Part shown: positions 44,383-52,754 of the stretch, in pieces
How the letters are laid out: every line of letters begins with the position of its first letter
Position numbering within the stretch: position 1 is the stretch's first letter
Source of the DNA: Bacteroidales bacterium UBA6267
GTDB lineage: Bacteria > Bacteroidota > Bacteroidia > Bacteroidales > UBA1556
Assembly (NCBI GenBank): GCA_002440745.1
Contig: DJVB01000042.1
Span: 1 to 64,000, forward strand
DNA: 64,000 bases
Direction: 5' to 3'
Position numbers and translations under genes: made by a program
The notes under the pieces: model-generated
The model's database searches: none
Seen by the model: the letters and a program-made list of their open reading frames with translations, nothing else
Told to the model about the DNA's origin: nothing

Positions 44383-45302
44383 TTTTTCAATTCTTTAGAT
44401 TTAATATTTCGGGGGTGGAACATTATCAAAGTATCGCGCAAATACTCACGATTAAGATGTGTATAGATTTCTGTGGTCAAGATGGATTCGTGGCCGAGCA
44501 TTTCTTGCACAGCGCGCAAATCGGCACCGCGCTCAACAAGCTCAGTTGCAAAGCTATGACGAAAAGTATGAGGGCTAATATTCTTGTGAATTTCGGCGAG
44601 TTGAGCCAACTGTTTAACAATGGTAAAAATCATCACCCGCGTTAAACTTTTTCCACGGCGGTTTAGAAATACAAAATCTTCAAAACCTTTCTGTATCGGC
44701 ATGAGTTTTCTAACCTGATGCAAGTAAATATCCACTTGCTTAATCGCCTCAGAACCAATAGGGACAAGCCTTTCCTTACTTCCTTTTCCCTTTACCTTAA
44801 TATATTCATCTTGGAAAAACAGATTAGTAATCTTCAAGTTAATCAATTCTGAAACTCGCAATCCACAGCCATACAAAACTTCAATGATTGCCTTATTACG
44901 CTCGCCTTCGGGTTTCGATAAGTCAATAGCTGCAATTATCGCTTCTACTTCCTGATTATTAAGTACTTCCGGTAAATGACGACCCAATTTGGGTGATTCA
45001 ATCAACTCGGTCGGGTCGATGGTGATAAACCCTGACATACGCAAAAACCCAAAGAAGCTACGCAAGGAGCTCACTAATCTGGCCTGCGAACTTGCCATTA
45101 AACCAAGCTCATTGATATAGTGTAAAAAATGCTGAATATGGGAATGAGTAATGAGGTCGGGTAAAAGCACCTCAGTAAGCGACTCGGAATAGTTTCGAAG
45201 AATCTGAATATCACGAAGATATGATACAACTGTATTTTGCGCACTATTTCTTTCGAGACGCAGAAAGGATTTATATTCACTTATTGCCGAAGACCAATTC
45301 AT
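44379..45302 (-). CDS. xerD: Tyrosine recombinase XerD
   Basis: A site-specific recombinase that resolves chromosome dimers with XerC at dif. An N-terminal SAM-like core-binding domain (1-105) and catalytic domain with Arg in YGCGLRVSEL, Lys in VKGKGSKERLVP, the HTFRHSFATELVERGADL box, GHESILTTEIYTH and a Tyr near TTEIYTHLN. Length 307 aa fits XerD. One base separates it from overlap with dapD (shared base 45302). Housekeeping; not a mobile integrase. Confidence 0.92.
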   Translation of the reverse strand: MNWSSAISEYKSFLRLERNSAQNTVVSYLRDIQILRNYSESLTEVLLPDLITHSHIQHFLHYINELGLMASSQARLVSSLRSFFGFLRMSGFITIDPTELIESPKLGRHLPEVLNNQEVEAIIAAIDLSKPEGERNKAIIEVLYGCGLRVSELINLKITNLFFQDEYIKVKGKGSKERLVPIGSEAIKQVDIYLHQVRKLMPIQKGFEDFVFLNRRGKSLTRVMIFTIVKQLAQLAEIHKNISPHTFRHSFATELVERGADLRAVQEMLGHESILTTEIYTHLNREYLRDTLIMFHPRNIKSKELKK

Positions 45303-46117
45303 TAAACAGCTACATTATATTCGCGAAGTGCGTCGTTTAAACTCGTTTTTTTATCGGTAGATTCCTTTCTGCGACCAATGATTAAAGCACAAGGAACTTG
45401 ATATTCACCGGCTGGAAACTTTTTCGTGTAGCTTCCGGGAATGACCACCGATGCAGGAGGAATAAATCCCTGATAATAAATAGGTTCGGCACCACTAACA
45501 TCAATAATTTTTGTGGAATTTGTAATCACAACATTAGCACCCAAAACCGCTTCACGACCAACCCGAACACCCTCAACAACGATGGAACGGCTGCCGATAA
45601 AGCAATCATCCTCAATGATAACCGGCGCAGCCTGAACGGGCTCCAAAACCCCTCCTATTCCCACGCCGCCGCTTAGGTGCACGTTTTTCCCGATTTGAGC
45701 GCAGCTTCCAACAGTTGCCCAAGTATCGACCATGGAGTTTTCATCCACATAAGCCCCAATATTGACATACGAAGGCATCAATATAACGCCGGGAGCCAAA
45801 AAGGAACCATATCGGGCCATGCCGTCCGGAACCACACGAACACCAAGCTTATCAAAACCTTTCTTTAAGGCAATTTTATCATGGTATTCAAATAATCCGT
45901 CAGACATGATCACCATCTTTTGAATAGGAAAATACAGAATGACAGCCTTTTTAACCCATTCGTTCACTTGCCATTCATTACCGATTGGAGAAGCCACACG
46001 CAATTTTCCTTTATCTAAGTGGTCGATTATCTCCCTAATTGCATTTTGAACATCATGGTTATTGAGCAGACTTCTGTCATCCCAAACCCTATCTATCAAT
46101 ACTTTATAATCATTCAT
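45302..46117 (-). CDS. dapD: Tetrahydrodipicolinate N-succinyltransferase DapD
   Basis: Converts tetrahydrodipicolinate and succinyl-CoA to N-succinyl-2-amino-6-oxopimelate in lysine/diaminopimelate synthesis. N-terminal helical region (1-95) and left-handed beta-helix with VILMPSYVNIGAYVDENSMV, VGSCAQIGKNVHLSGGVGIG and LEPVQAAPVIIEDDCFIGSR; the ending IPGSYTKKFPAGEYQVPCAL is typical. Normal length (271 aa). Confidence 0.95.
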   Translation of the reverse strand: MNDYKVLIDRVWDDRSLLNNHDVQNAIREIIDHLDKGKLRVASPIGNEWQVNEWVKKAVILYFPIQKMVIMSDGLFEYHDKIALKKGFDKLGVRVVPDGMARYGSFLAPGVILMPSYVNIGAYVDENSMVDTWATVGSCAQIGKNVHLSGGVGIGGVLEPVQAAPVIIEDDCFIGSRSIVVEGVRVGREAVLGANVVITNSTKIIDVSGAEPIYYQGFIPPASVVIPGSYTKKFPAGEYQVPCALIIGRRKESTDKKTSLNDALREYNVAV

Positions 46118-46136
46118 TTATAAATAATTTAGAAAA

Positions 46137-46144
46137 CAAAGTTA
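46137..46144 (-). promoter_or_regulatory. Predicted -7 element of dapD-xerD (TAACTTTG)
   Basis: TAACTTTG on the minus strand fits TAnnTTTG, 20 bases before the dapD start. No -33 TTG at proper spacing is seen. Confidence 0.45.
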
Positions 46145-46479
46145 GGAATAATCCTTTGCCTTCCGACTTAAACCAAAGTTTCGGAAGTTTTGAAAATGAG
46201 TAAAGAAAAAACACATAAAACGATTTGAAATCAAAGGGAGAATCGAAAAAGCGAGGATATAAGGTTAGAGGTTGTTGCTAGGTTGAAGTTGGAATTTTGC
46301 TCTATGACCTTCGACGGAAATTTGGGGGAGAAATCTCAACAATCCTCATTTGTTAAGTTAATAAGGACAAGACCTCTCTATCATTTTTGCAAGCCAAACT
46401 TGAATTACAAACGTATTTATCGAAAAAAAGTTAATTAGAAAACCATTTTTTAACCTAACGAAACAGATTAAACAAATAG
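46145..46479. other. Intergenic region without a gene
   Basis: AT-rich spacer between dapD and the helicase gene. GGGAGAAATCTCA (46327-46339) repeats, in opposite orientation, the border of the inverted repeat near 2413-2426, and CCTTCGACGG (around 46307) is the inverse of CCGTCGAAGG near 226, so it holds fragments of the same dispersed intergenic sequence as the window's left end. Confidence 0.4.
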
Positions 46480-46509
46480 TTGCAGGCGGATAGAAATAGT
46501 CTATCTTTG
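46480..46509 (+). promoter_or_regulatory. Predicted promoter of the DEAD-box helicase gene
   Basis: TTG (46480-46482) and TATCTTTG (46502-46509) with a 19-base spacer match the Bacteroidota consensus very well. The leader of about 45 bases contains a small AAGCC...GGCTT hairpin. Confidence 0.7.
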
Positions 46510-46555
46510 CAAACTTTTATAAGCCGACAAAAGGCTTTAATTTTCAATTTATTAT

Positions 46556-48340
46556 ATGATTTCATTTTCAGAGAGCGGATTAAATGCCGCTATAATTGAG
46601 GCCGTCACAGATATGGGCTTCATAACACCAACTCCAGTACAAGCCGAATGTATCCCGTTTTTACTGAATAACCAACAAGATTTGATAGCAAACGCCCAAA
46701 CCGGAACCGGAAAAACCGCCGCTTTTGGACTGCCCATTCTCCATAATCTTGACTATAAAAGCAATCAGACCCAAGCCTTGATTCTGTCGCCAACACGAGA
46801 ATTAGCGATACAGATTGCCAATGAAATGGAGCGTTTCAGCAAGCATCTTGAAAAGGTAAATATCGCAGTAGTTTACGGAGGAGCTTCAATTGAACCTCAA
46901 ATTTCTGCCTTAAAAAGAGGAGCTCAAATAGTTGTTGGCACTCCCGGACGCACCCTTGACTTAATCAAACGCAAAAAGCTTTCGGTGGACAATATTCAAT
47001 GGTTAGTTTTAGACGAAGCCGACGAGATGCTCAATATGGGATTTAGAGACGAGTTAGACGGGATTTTAGAAACTGCTCCAAGAAGCCGTCAAACATTGCT
47101 CTTTTCGGCCACAATGCCAAATGAAATCCTTCAGATGAGCAAAAGTTATATGAATGAGCCTCACCGTATTGCAGTTTCAAAACCAAATTCCGGTGTAGCA
47201 ACTATCGACCATTTTGCTTATAAAGTTCAAGCCAAAGACAAATACGAAGCATTGAAGCGCATTGCGGATATGCACCCCTCAATTTATGGAATTATCTTCT
47301 GCCGTACAAGAACTGAGACCAAAGACATAGCCGACAAATTAATAAAAGACGGCTATAACGCGGATGCACTTCATGGAGACTTGTCGCAATCGCAGCGTGA
47401 GTTTATCATGAAACGTTTCAGGGTCAAGAATTTACAACTGCTTGTCGCCACAGATGTAGCCGCAAGGGGATTAGACGTGGATGACCTCACCCATGTGATA
47501 AATTATAGTTTGCCTGACGATCCGGAAGTTTATGTTCACCGAAGCGGACGAACAGGAAGAGCCGGTAAAAAAGGTATATCTGTGTCGATTATCCATCAGC
47601 GCGAGAATAGCCGAATTCAAAGCATTCAGCGGATGTTGGGTAGAAAAATCGAGTTTAAGAACATTCCAAACGGACGTGAAATATGTGAGAAACAGCTCTT
47701 TAACTTAGTAGCTAATATGGAGAAAGTGGATCTTTCCAATTCAGAAATCGACAGCTTTATGGATGTCATTTATGCAAAATTGGAATGGATGACAAAAGAA
47801 GAGGTAATCAAACGTTTTGTTTCGATTGAGTTCAATAGGTTTTTGGATTACTACAAAAACTCCCGAGATTTAAATGTTGGTTTTGAATCAGACAGACGTA
47901 AGGGAGACCGTTTTGGAGATGATCGCAGAAATGAAGGCCGTAGAGGTGAAAGCGATTCTAAAAAAGGATGGGAAAGAAAACCAGACAACAGGTCGGGTGA
48001 AACAAGCTCAAGAAGATCAACAGATAAGAATTTTGTACGGCTATATGTAAACATAGGAAGCAAAGACCAGATTAATCCGAGTTCTTTGATTGGCCTGATA
48101 AATAAAGCGACACCAAAACTTACCGTTCCTATAGGTCAAATTGAGATTTTGAAGAAATTCAGCTTTTTTGAGATTGATAAAAAATATCTAAACAATGTTC
48201 TAACCGGAATGAACGGCATGAATTACAGAGGATCAGATATTTTAGTAGAGCAGGCTGCTAGCATTGGAGCTACAGAAGCCCCGCCACAAAGGGGAAAATC
48301 AAAGCCTACAAGCAAAGAGAGAAAGAGAAGTCAGCGATAA
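46556..48340 (+). CDS. DEAD-box ATP-dependent RNA helicase
   Basis: A CsdA/DeaD-like helicase for ribosome assembly or mRNA unwinding. Q motif (ITPTPVQAECIP), motif I AQTGTGKT, PTRELAIQ, DEAD (VLDEADEMLNMGFRDE), SAT, RGLDVDDLTHVINY and HRSGRTGRAG. A basic, low-complexity linker (about 440-490: DRRKGDRFGDDRRNEGRRGE) leads to a DbpA-type RNA-binding domain (RLYVNIGSKDQINPSSLIGL). The C-terminus is Arg/Lys rich. Total 594 aa. Confidence 0.94.
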   Translation: MISFSESGLNAAIIEAVTDMGFITPTPVQAECIPFLLNNQQDLIANAQTGTGKTAAFGLPILHNLDYKSNQTQALILSPTRELAIQIANEMERFSKHLEKVNIAVVYGGASIEPQISALKRGAQIVVGTPGRTLDLIKRKKLSVDNIQWLVLDEADEMLNMGFRDELDGILETAPRSRQTLLFSATMPNEILQMSKSYMNEPHRIAVSKPNSGVATIDHFAYKVQAKDKYEALKRIADMHPSIYGIIFCRTRTETKDIADKLIKDGYNADALHGDLSQSQREFIMKRFRVKNLQLLVATDVAARGLDVDDLTHVINYSLPDDPEVYVHRSGRTGRAGKKGISVSIIHQRENSRIQSIQRMLGRKIEFKNIPNGREICEKQLFNLVANMEKVDLSNSEIDSFMDVIYAKLEWMTKEEVIKRFVSIEFNRFLDYYKNSRDLNVGFESDRRKGDRFGDDRRNEGRRGESDSKKGWERKPDNRSGETSSRRSTDKNFVRLYVNIGSKDQINPSSLIGLINKATPKLTVPIGQIEILKKFSFFEIDKKYLNNVLTGMNGMNYRGSDILVEQAASIGATEAPPQRGKSKPTSKERKRSQR

Positions 48341-48360
48341 AAGTAAAATTCGTAAGAGCT

Positions 48361-49002
48361 TTATAAAGCTACAGGGAAAATTCCTTGCAGAATTGGTTTC
48401 AAACCTGCGAAGAAAAACTCAACAGCGATAACCATCATAATCAAGCCCATGAGTTTGAGCATGATACGGTTACCGGTTTCACCAAGAAAGCGTGTTATAG
48501 ACCCACCGGCCACCATTGCAAAGAATGTAGCTAAGAGTACTACAAGAATAGCAACAGGCAGGATTATTTTATGCGAAAATGTATCCGCATCATCCATCAA
48601 AACTATGGCATTGGTGATTGAGCCCGGACCGGCAATCATAGGGATTCCAAGGGGTGTAACAGCAATATCATTCATTTCTTTTTCCACATCAGCCGAGTCA
48701 TATTTTAGTCGGCTCACTCTTGCGTTAAGCATGTCGAAGCCCATCATAAAAAATATGATTCCACCGGCAACGCGAAAGGCGGCAACAGAAATTCCAAAGA
48801 ATTTAAACAGCAGTTGACCGGCAAAAGCGAAAATGGTAAGCGTAATAAAAGCCGTCAGCACAGCGGTAAAGGCAGTTTTTACTCGCTGCTTTTGAGTAAG
48901 GTCAGATGTCATGGTTAGAAAAACGGGCGTAACACCAAGAGGATTAATCAAAGCCAAAAAAGCTGTAAAAGCGTATAAACCAAAAGTCAACGTATCATTC
49001 AT
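48361..49002 (-). CDS. MarC-family membrane protein
   Basis: A 213-residue integral membrane protein with six predicted helices (FGLYAFTAFLALINPLGVTP, TAFITLTIFAFAGQLLFKFF, VAGGIIFFMMGFDMLNARVS, GIPMIAGPGSITNAIVLMDD). The NPLG and AGPGSI loops are family marks. MarC proteins have no proven transport role. The ATG at 49002 is preferred because the predicted promoter is only 19 bases upstream. Confidence 0.9.
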   Translation of the reverse strand: MNDTLTFGLYAFTAFLALINPLGVTPVFLTMTSDLTQKQRVKTAFTAVLTAFITLTIFAFAGQLLFKFFGISVAAFRVAGGIIFFMMGFDMLNARVSRLKYDSADVEKEMNDIAVTPLGIPMIAGPGSITNAIVLMDDADTFSHKIILPVAILVVLLATFFAMVAGGSITRFLGETGNRIMLKLMGLIMMVIAVEFFFAGLKPILQGIFPVAL

Positions 49003-49020
49003 AAACAGAATTTTAAGGCG

Positions 49021-49028
49021 CAAAATTA
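49021..49028 (-). promoter_or_regulatory. Predicted -7 element of marC-like gene (TAATTTTG)
   Basis: TAATTTTG on the minus strand fits TAnnTTTG and gives a very short leader of about 14 bases. Confidence 0.4.
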
Positions 49029-49075
49029 GACGAAATCTGCCATTGGAAATAACTTTTGGAAATAATAAGAATTAT

Positions 49076-51010
49076 TTAGCGTGAAAGATTTTTAAACCCC
49101 CGGATTAAAATGGTTAAGTCGTTGATAATCTTATATTCTCGGGCGTAAACCATATTGATTCGCTTTAGCTCTAAATCGGTAATTGTGCTTGAAACCACAA
49201 CATCAGAAGGATGTAAAATTCCCTTTTTCAGGCTCTTTATTTGCAAATCGGAATCAGGTAAAAAATCAAAACCAACTATAGATTTGATTCCAAAAAACGT
49301 TTGAAGCATGTTTTTCAAGAATTTAGCGGGCTTCTTTTGAGTCCAGAAAATTAAGGGAAAAAACAGCATTAAAAGAAGGGCGGCTGCGAAATCGAAAAGT
49401 CGTTTATATCTTAAATTTTCCGGTTTTGAAATGGAGTTCACTTCTTGAAAGTAAATTTCACCGGAGGTATTAATGCTATTGCTACCAATGATAAAAAGCG
49501 ATTCGGGGGGAGCAATTTTAAAATCAAGATGATGATGATTGAGATTAGTCATAATATCAATTATTTCTGCCGAAGTCATATCCTTTGCGCAAAAAACCAA
49601 TTCATTGATTTTATGAATTTTAATAGTCTCATTAAGTCGATTTAAAGAAATATTCTCCGAAGTTATTGAAATAACACGCTCAATTTTTATTGCAGTTTTT
49701 TGCAACAGCTCATTTACCCGATTTATTTCCGACTCACCGCCAATCAAAACAAGCCGTTTAGTAATTTTACTCGATAACTCCAAAATATTGAAACGTTTAC
49801 CGGCCAAAGCTAATCGCCAGATGATGGAAATAGTTGGGATATAGAAAGCCGCAAAAAGCAAGGTAGCACGACTAAAACGGAAATTTTCGGGCAATAAAGC
49901 ATAAAAGACAAAGACCAATAAAATGCCCAATAACTGACCTTTAATGAGTTTTTGCAATTTCAAAGGATTATCGTAACCACCGCTATAATAAGAAGTTATC
50001 ATTATCAACAAGATATAGGCGGGCATAAAAACATTCAAGAAAATTGGAGGATACAAATGCGCTTGATCAGCAAAATGTGGTCCCCAATAGGCGGCAAATC
50101 CAAACAAGCCGATATAGATGAGCAAAAAGTCGATGAATGCCACAAGGAATTTTCTAAAAAAGCCCGTAAGGATGGATAAACCAGCTTTAAAAACGATGGC
50201 CATATTTATCAAAATGCTAAAAGCCCGCGCATTACGTTGCGAAAAATGCTTTTTAGCAAAAATAATCATCGCCTTATAGAATACGAAAACGTAGTTAAGG
50301 CTGTCCTTTTTGGTACTTTCACCTTTGTAATGAATAATTCTGGTTTCAGGTAAGTAGTAATTTTTATAACCACCTAATTGAATGCGATAGGACAAATCGA
50401 TATCTTCGCCATACATAAAATAACTTTCATCTAAGAGGCCAACTTTGTCGAGAGTTTCTTTGCGCATAAGCATGTAGGCACCAGAGAGCACATCAATTTC
50501 ATGGGTTTGATTTTTATCTAAATGGCCAAGATGATACGCCGAAAGCTTAGGATGATGTGGGAAAAGAGCAGACAAGCCAAACATTTTGAAGAAGGCTGCT
50601 GAGGGAGTTGGCAAACCACGTTTCGATTCGGGCAAAAACTTTCCTTTACCATCAACCATCATCACGCCAAGCCCACCTGCGTCTGGGTGGTTTTCCATAA
50701 AATCGACCGATTTTTGAAGAGTATCCGGTTGAATTAAAGTGTCCGGATTGAGCAGAAGCACAAATTCGCCCTTAGAAATTCGGATTGCTTGATTGTTTGC
50801 CTTAGAAAAACCCGCATTAAAGTCGTTGGCAATCAGATAAACTTGTGGGAATTTTTCCTTGACCATTTCTAAGGAATTATCCACTGAATTGTTGTCAACC
50901 ACAAAAACTTCAAATTCGAAGTTAACCTCTGAATTATACACTGAACTCAGACATTGCTCGAGAAAATAAGCTACATTATAGTTAACAATAACAACAGACA
51001 GCTTCATCAA
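49076..51010 (-). CDS. GT2 fused to phosphoglycosyltransferase-like membrane module
   Basis: A 644-residue fusion. Residues 1-265 are a rhamnosyltransferase-type GT2 (VVIVNYNVAYFLEQCLSSVY, NAGFSKANNQAI, LLLNPDTLIQ, FMYGEDIDLSYRI). Then come five membrane helices (about 265-405), a Rossmann-like CoA-binding_3 region (RLVLIGGESEINRVNELLQK), and one more helix (RYKRLFDFAAALLLMLFFPL) as at the start of the WbaP-type sugar-phosphate transferase catalytic domain. The rest of that domain and its DE catalytic pair are absent. The second half thus looks like a PHPT scaffold with no active site. The start overlaps the DUF58 stop by 4 bases. Confidence 0.78.
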   Translation of the reverse strand: MMKLSVVIVNYNVAYFLEQCLSSVYNSEVNFEFEVFVVDNNSVDNSLEMVKEKFPQVYLIANDFNAGFSKANNQAIRISKGEFVLLLNPDTLIQPDTLQKSVDFMENHPDAGGLGVMMVDGKGKFLPESKRGLPTPSAAFFKMFGLSALFPHHPKLSAYHLGHLDKNQTHEIDVLSGAYMLMRKETLDKVGLLDESYFMYGEDIDLSYRIQLGGYKNYYLPETRIIHYKGESTKKDSLNYVFVFYKAMIIFAKKHFSQRNARAFSILINMAIVFKAGLSILTGFFRKFLVAFIDFLLIYIGLFGFAAYWGPHFADQAHLYPPIFLNVFMPAYILLIMITSYYSGGYDNPLKLQKLIKGQLLGILLVFVFYALLPENFRFSRATLLFAAFYIPTISIIWRLALAGKRFNILELSSKITKRLVLIGGESEINRVNELLQKTAIKIERVISITSENISLNRLNETIKIHKINELVFCAKDMTSAEIIDIMTNLNHHHLDFKIAPPESLFIIGSNSINTSGEIYFQEVNSISKPENLRYKRLFDFAAALLLMLFFPLIFWTQKKPAKFLKNMLQTFFGIKSIVGFDFLPDSDLQIKSLKKGILHPSDVVVSSTITDLELKRINMVYAREYKIINDLTILIRGFKNLSR

Positions 51011-51936
51011 TAGAGTTTTTGACGTTTCAGGAAATAAGGCAACAGCACCTCTTTTATCCCTTTATTTATATCCACTTCAACAAAATCAATTTTGTATTGC
51101 CCACATTTTAGTTTTAGCAAATCGCGATATTCCCTCATCGACTTAGAGTACTGATTTTTAACATCTTTCGGATTCAGTTTAAGCATTTCGCCGGTTTCTA
51201 AATCAATAAATTTGTAGGGGCGATTGCTAAAATCAAAGTCCAATTCGTAACGCGAATCGGTTATATGAAACAGAATAATCTCGTGTTTATTATATTTTAA
51301 ATGACGCAACGAATTAATCAATTCATCCGGCTCATTATGATCAAACATATCAGAAAAAATCACGACTAAGGAGCGTTTGTGGATGGTGTTGGCAATTTTA
51401 TGAAATGTTGAAGCTACATCTGTGTGAGCATCTTTAGCCGGTTTAGGTTTTTCCATCAATTTCTCGAGATAGCTGTAGAGAAGTTGAACATGTCGATGAT
51501 TGCTTTTGGCCTGAGTATGCAAATTCACTTCGCTGTCGAAAAGACTTAGACCAACAGCATCGCGCTGCCGCCGCAACATTTCCGTAATAGCCGCTGCGGC
51601 ATAGATAGAAAAAGTGATTTTGTCGGGATTCTCGAAATCAGGTTTGTGATTATATGGGAAATACATCGAGGGCGACTGGTCGATAAGGATTCGACAGCGC
51701 AAATTCGTCTCTTCTTCATACCTTTTGGTATATAACCTTTCGGTGCGGGCATAAAGTTTCCAATCTAAATGCCGTGTCGATTCGCCGGTATTATATTGAC
51801 GATGCTCGGCAAATTCGACCGAAAAGCCATGAAACGGGCTTTTGTGCAAGCCGGTAATGAAACCCTCAACAACCTGACGAGCAAGTAGTTCTAAATTTGA
51901 AAGAGAGGATATTTTGTTTCTATCGAGATTTATCAA
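51007..51936 (-). CDS. DUF58 / vWA-like protein
   Basis: A 309-residue cytoplasmic protein of the DUF58 family, usually partnered with MoxR ATPases. Signature GFSVEFAEHRQYNTGESTRH and LDWKLYARTERLYTKRYEEE, then a vWA-like fold with MIDAS-type CRILIDQSPSMYF (DxSxS). No MoxR gene is adjacent. The only early start codon is TTG at 51936. Confidence 0.88.
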   Translation of the reverse strand: MINLDRNKISSLSNLELLARQVVEGFITGLHKSPFHGFSVEFAEHRQYNTGESTRHLDWKLYARTERLYTKRYEEETNLRCRILIDQSPSMYFPYNHKPDFENPDKITFSIYAAAAITEMLRRQRDAVGLSLFDSEVNLHTQAKSNHRHVQLLYSYLEKLMEKPKPAKDAHTDVASTFHKIANTIHKRSLVVIFSDMFDHNEPDELINSLRHLKYNKHEIILFHITDSRYELDFDFSNRPYKFIDLETGEMLKLNPKDVKNQYSKSMREYRDLLKLKCGQYKIDFVEVDINKGIKEVLLPYFLKRQKLY

Positions 51937-52003
51937 AGCTATTTTGATTAAATAAAAATACCGCCGGAAAAGCGGTATAAAAGTAAATGTTTTTTACCAA
52001 AAT

Positions 52004-52321
52004 TTAGATTAAAGCATCAAGCTTTTCAGCTAAAACTGCTTTAGGCACAGCACCCACTTGTTTATCAACAAGTTTACCGCCTTTAAAGAATAAAAGAGTA
52101 GGAATATTGCGCACACCATATTCTACAGTTACATTTGGATTAGAGTCCACATCGATAGCTCCAATCACTGCTTTTCCTGCATACTCTACAGCAAGTTGTT
52201 CAACAACAGGTTTCACCATGCGACAAGGGCCACACCATTCTGCCCAAAGGTCAACTAAAACCGGAAGTTCAGATTGCAATACTTTTTCCTCAAAATTGGC
52301 ATCAGTCAATTCGATAGTCAT
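52004..52321 (-). CDS. trxA: Thioredoxin
   Basis: A 105-residue thioredoxin with active site WAEWCGPCRMVKP, cis-Pro in VRNIPTLLFFKGGKLV and the usual C-terminal helix (VLAEKLDALI). General cytoplasmic disulphide reductant. It is 67 bases upstream of the DUF58 gene in the same direction. Confidence 0.95.
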   Translation of the reverse strand: MTIELTDANFEEKVLQSELPVLVDLWAEWCGPCRMVKPVVEQLAVEYAGKAVIGAIDVDSNPNVTVEYGVRNIPTLLFFKGGKLVDKQVGAVPKAVLAEKLDALI

Positions 52322-52362
52322 GATTAATATAATTTAGGTTGATAATAAGATTCATTAGCGCG

Positions 52363-52370
52363 CAAAAATA
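52363..52370 (-). promoter_or_regulatory. Predicted -7 element of trxA (TATTTTTG)
   Basis: TATTTTTG on the minus strand fits TAnnTTTG, 42 bases before the ATG. The remainder of this spacer (52371-52661) contains no gene that I can support; an open frame of 120 codons there has no recognisable features. Confidence 0.45.
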
Positions 52371-52661
52371 GTTGTTTTTTCATTGAGGAAAAGGCAAATA
52401 ATGGATTGTTATAATTTTTTAAAACATAAGACATATTCAGAAACTCCCCAATTATCCACCGCAACATTGTCCTATTGTCCTTCCAGCCTACCCTCGCCGG
52501 CTTTTGTCACAGTTTTTGAAAAGCCAATTCGCTCAAAATTCATCAACCTCCCTCCCGTCAAAAACATGCGCCAAAAGCCTCCATTTTTTCGATTTCAAAC
52601 AAAACAGGTAAGATTTAACATGTTTAACTTTTTTTTCAAAACTAAAAGCAGCATTAGCGTT

Positions 52662-52669
52662 TATTTTTG
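52662..52669 (+). promoter_or_regulatory. Predicted -7 element of the SulP gene (TATTTTTG)
   Basis: TATTTTTG fits TAnnTTTG; the leader to the SulP ATG would be about 80 bases. The -33 is weak. Confidence 0.45.
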
Positions 52670-52754
52670 CAGCATTAACTTACTTATGAAATTATCAATC
52701 AATAAATTAACCCTTAAAATACGATCATACTTTTTTAACCCATAATTAAATTCT

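Noticed and set aside
44379..45302. Tyrosine recombinase as the integrase of a mobile element
   Set aside because: Length, motifs and the dapD-xerD context identify it as housekeeping XerD, with no attachment sites or cargo next to it.
46351..46367. TTGTTAAGTTAATAAGG as a further Rex site
   Set aside because: The left half fits but the right half does not (ATAAGGA instead of TTAACAA), and no -7 element is positioned with it.
52383..52745. Open frame of 120 codons between trxA and the SulP gene
   Set aside because: Composition is unlike protein, no motif, and it spans the predicted SulP promoter.
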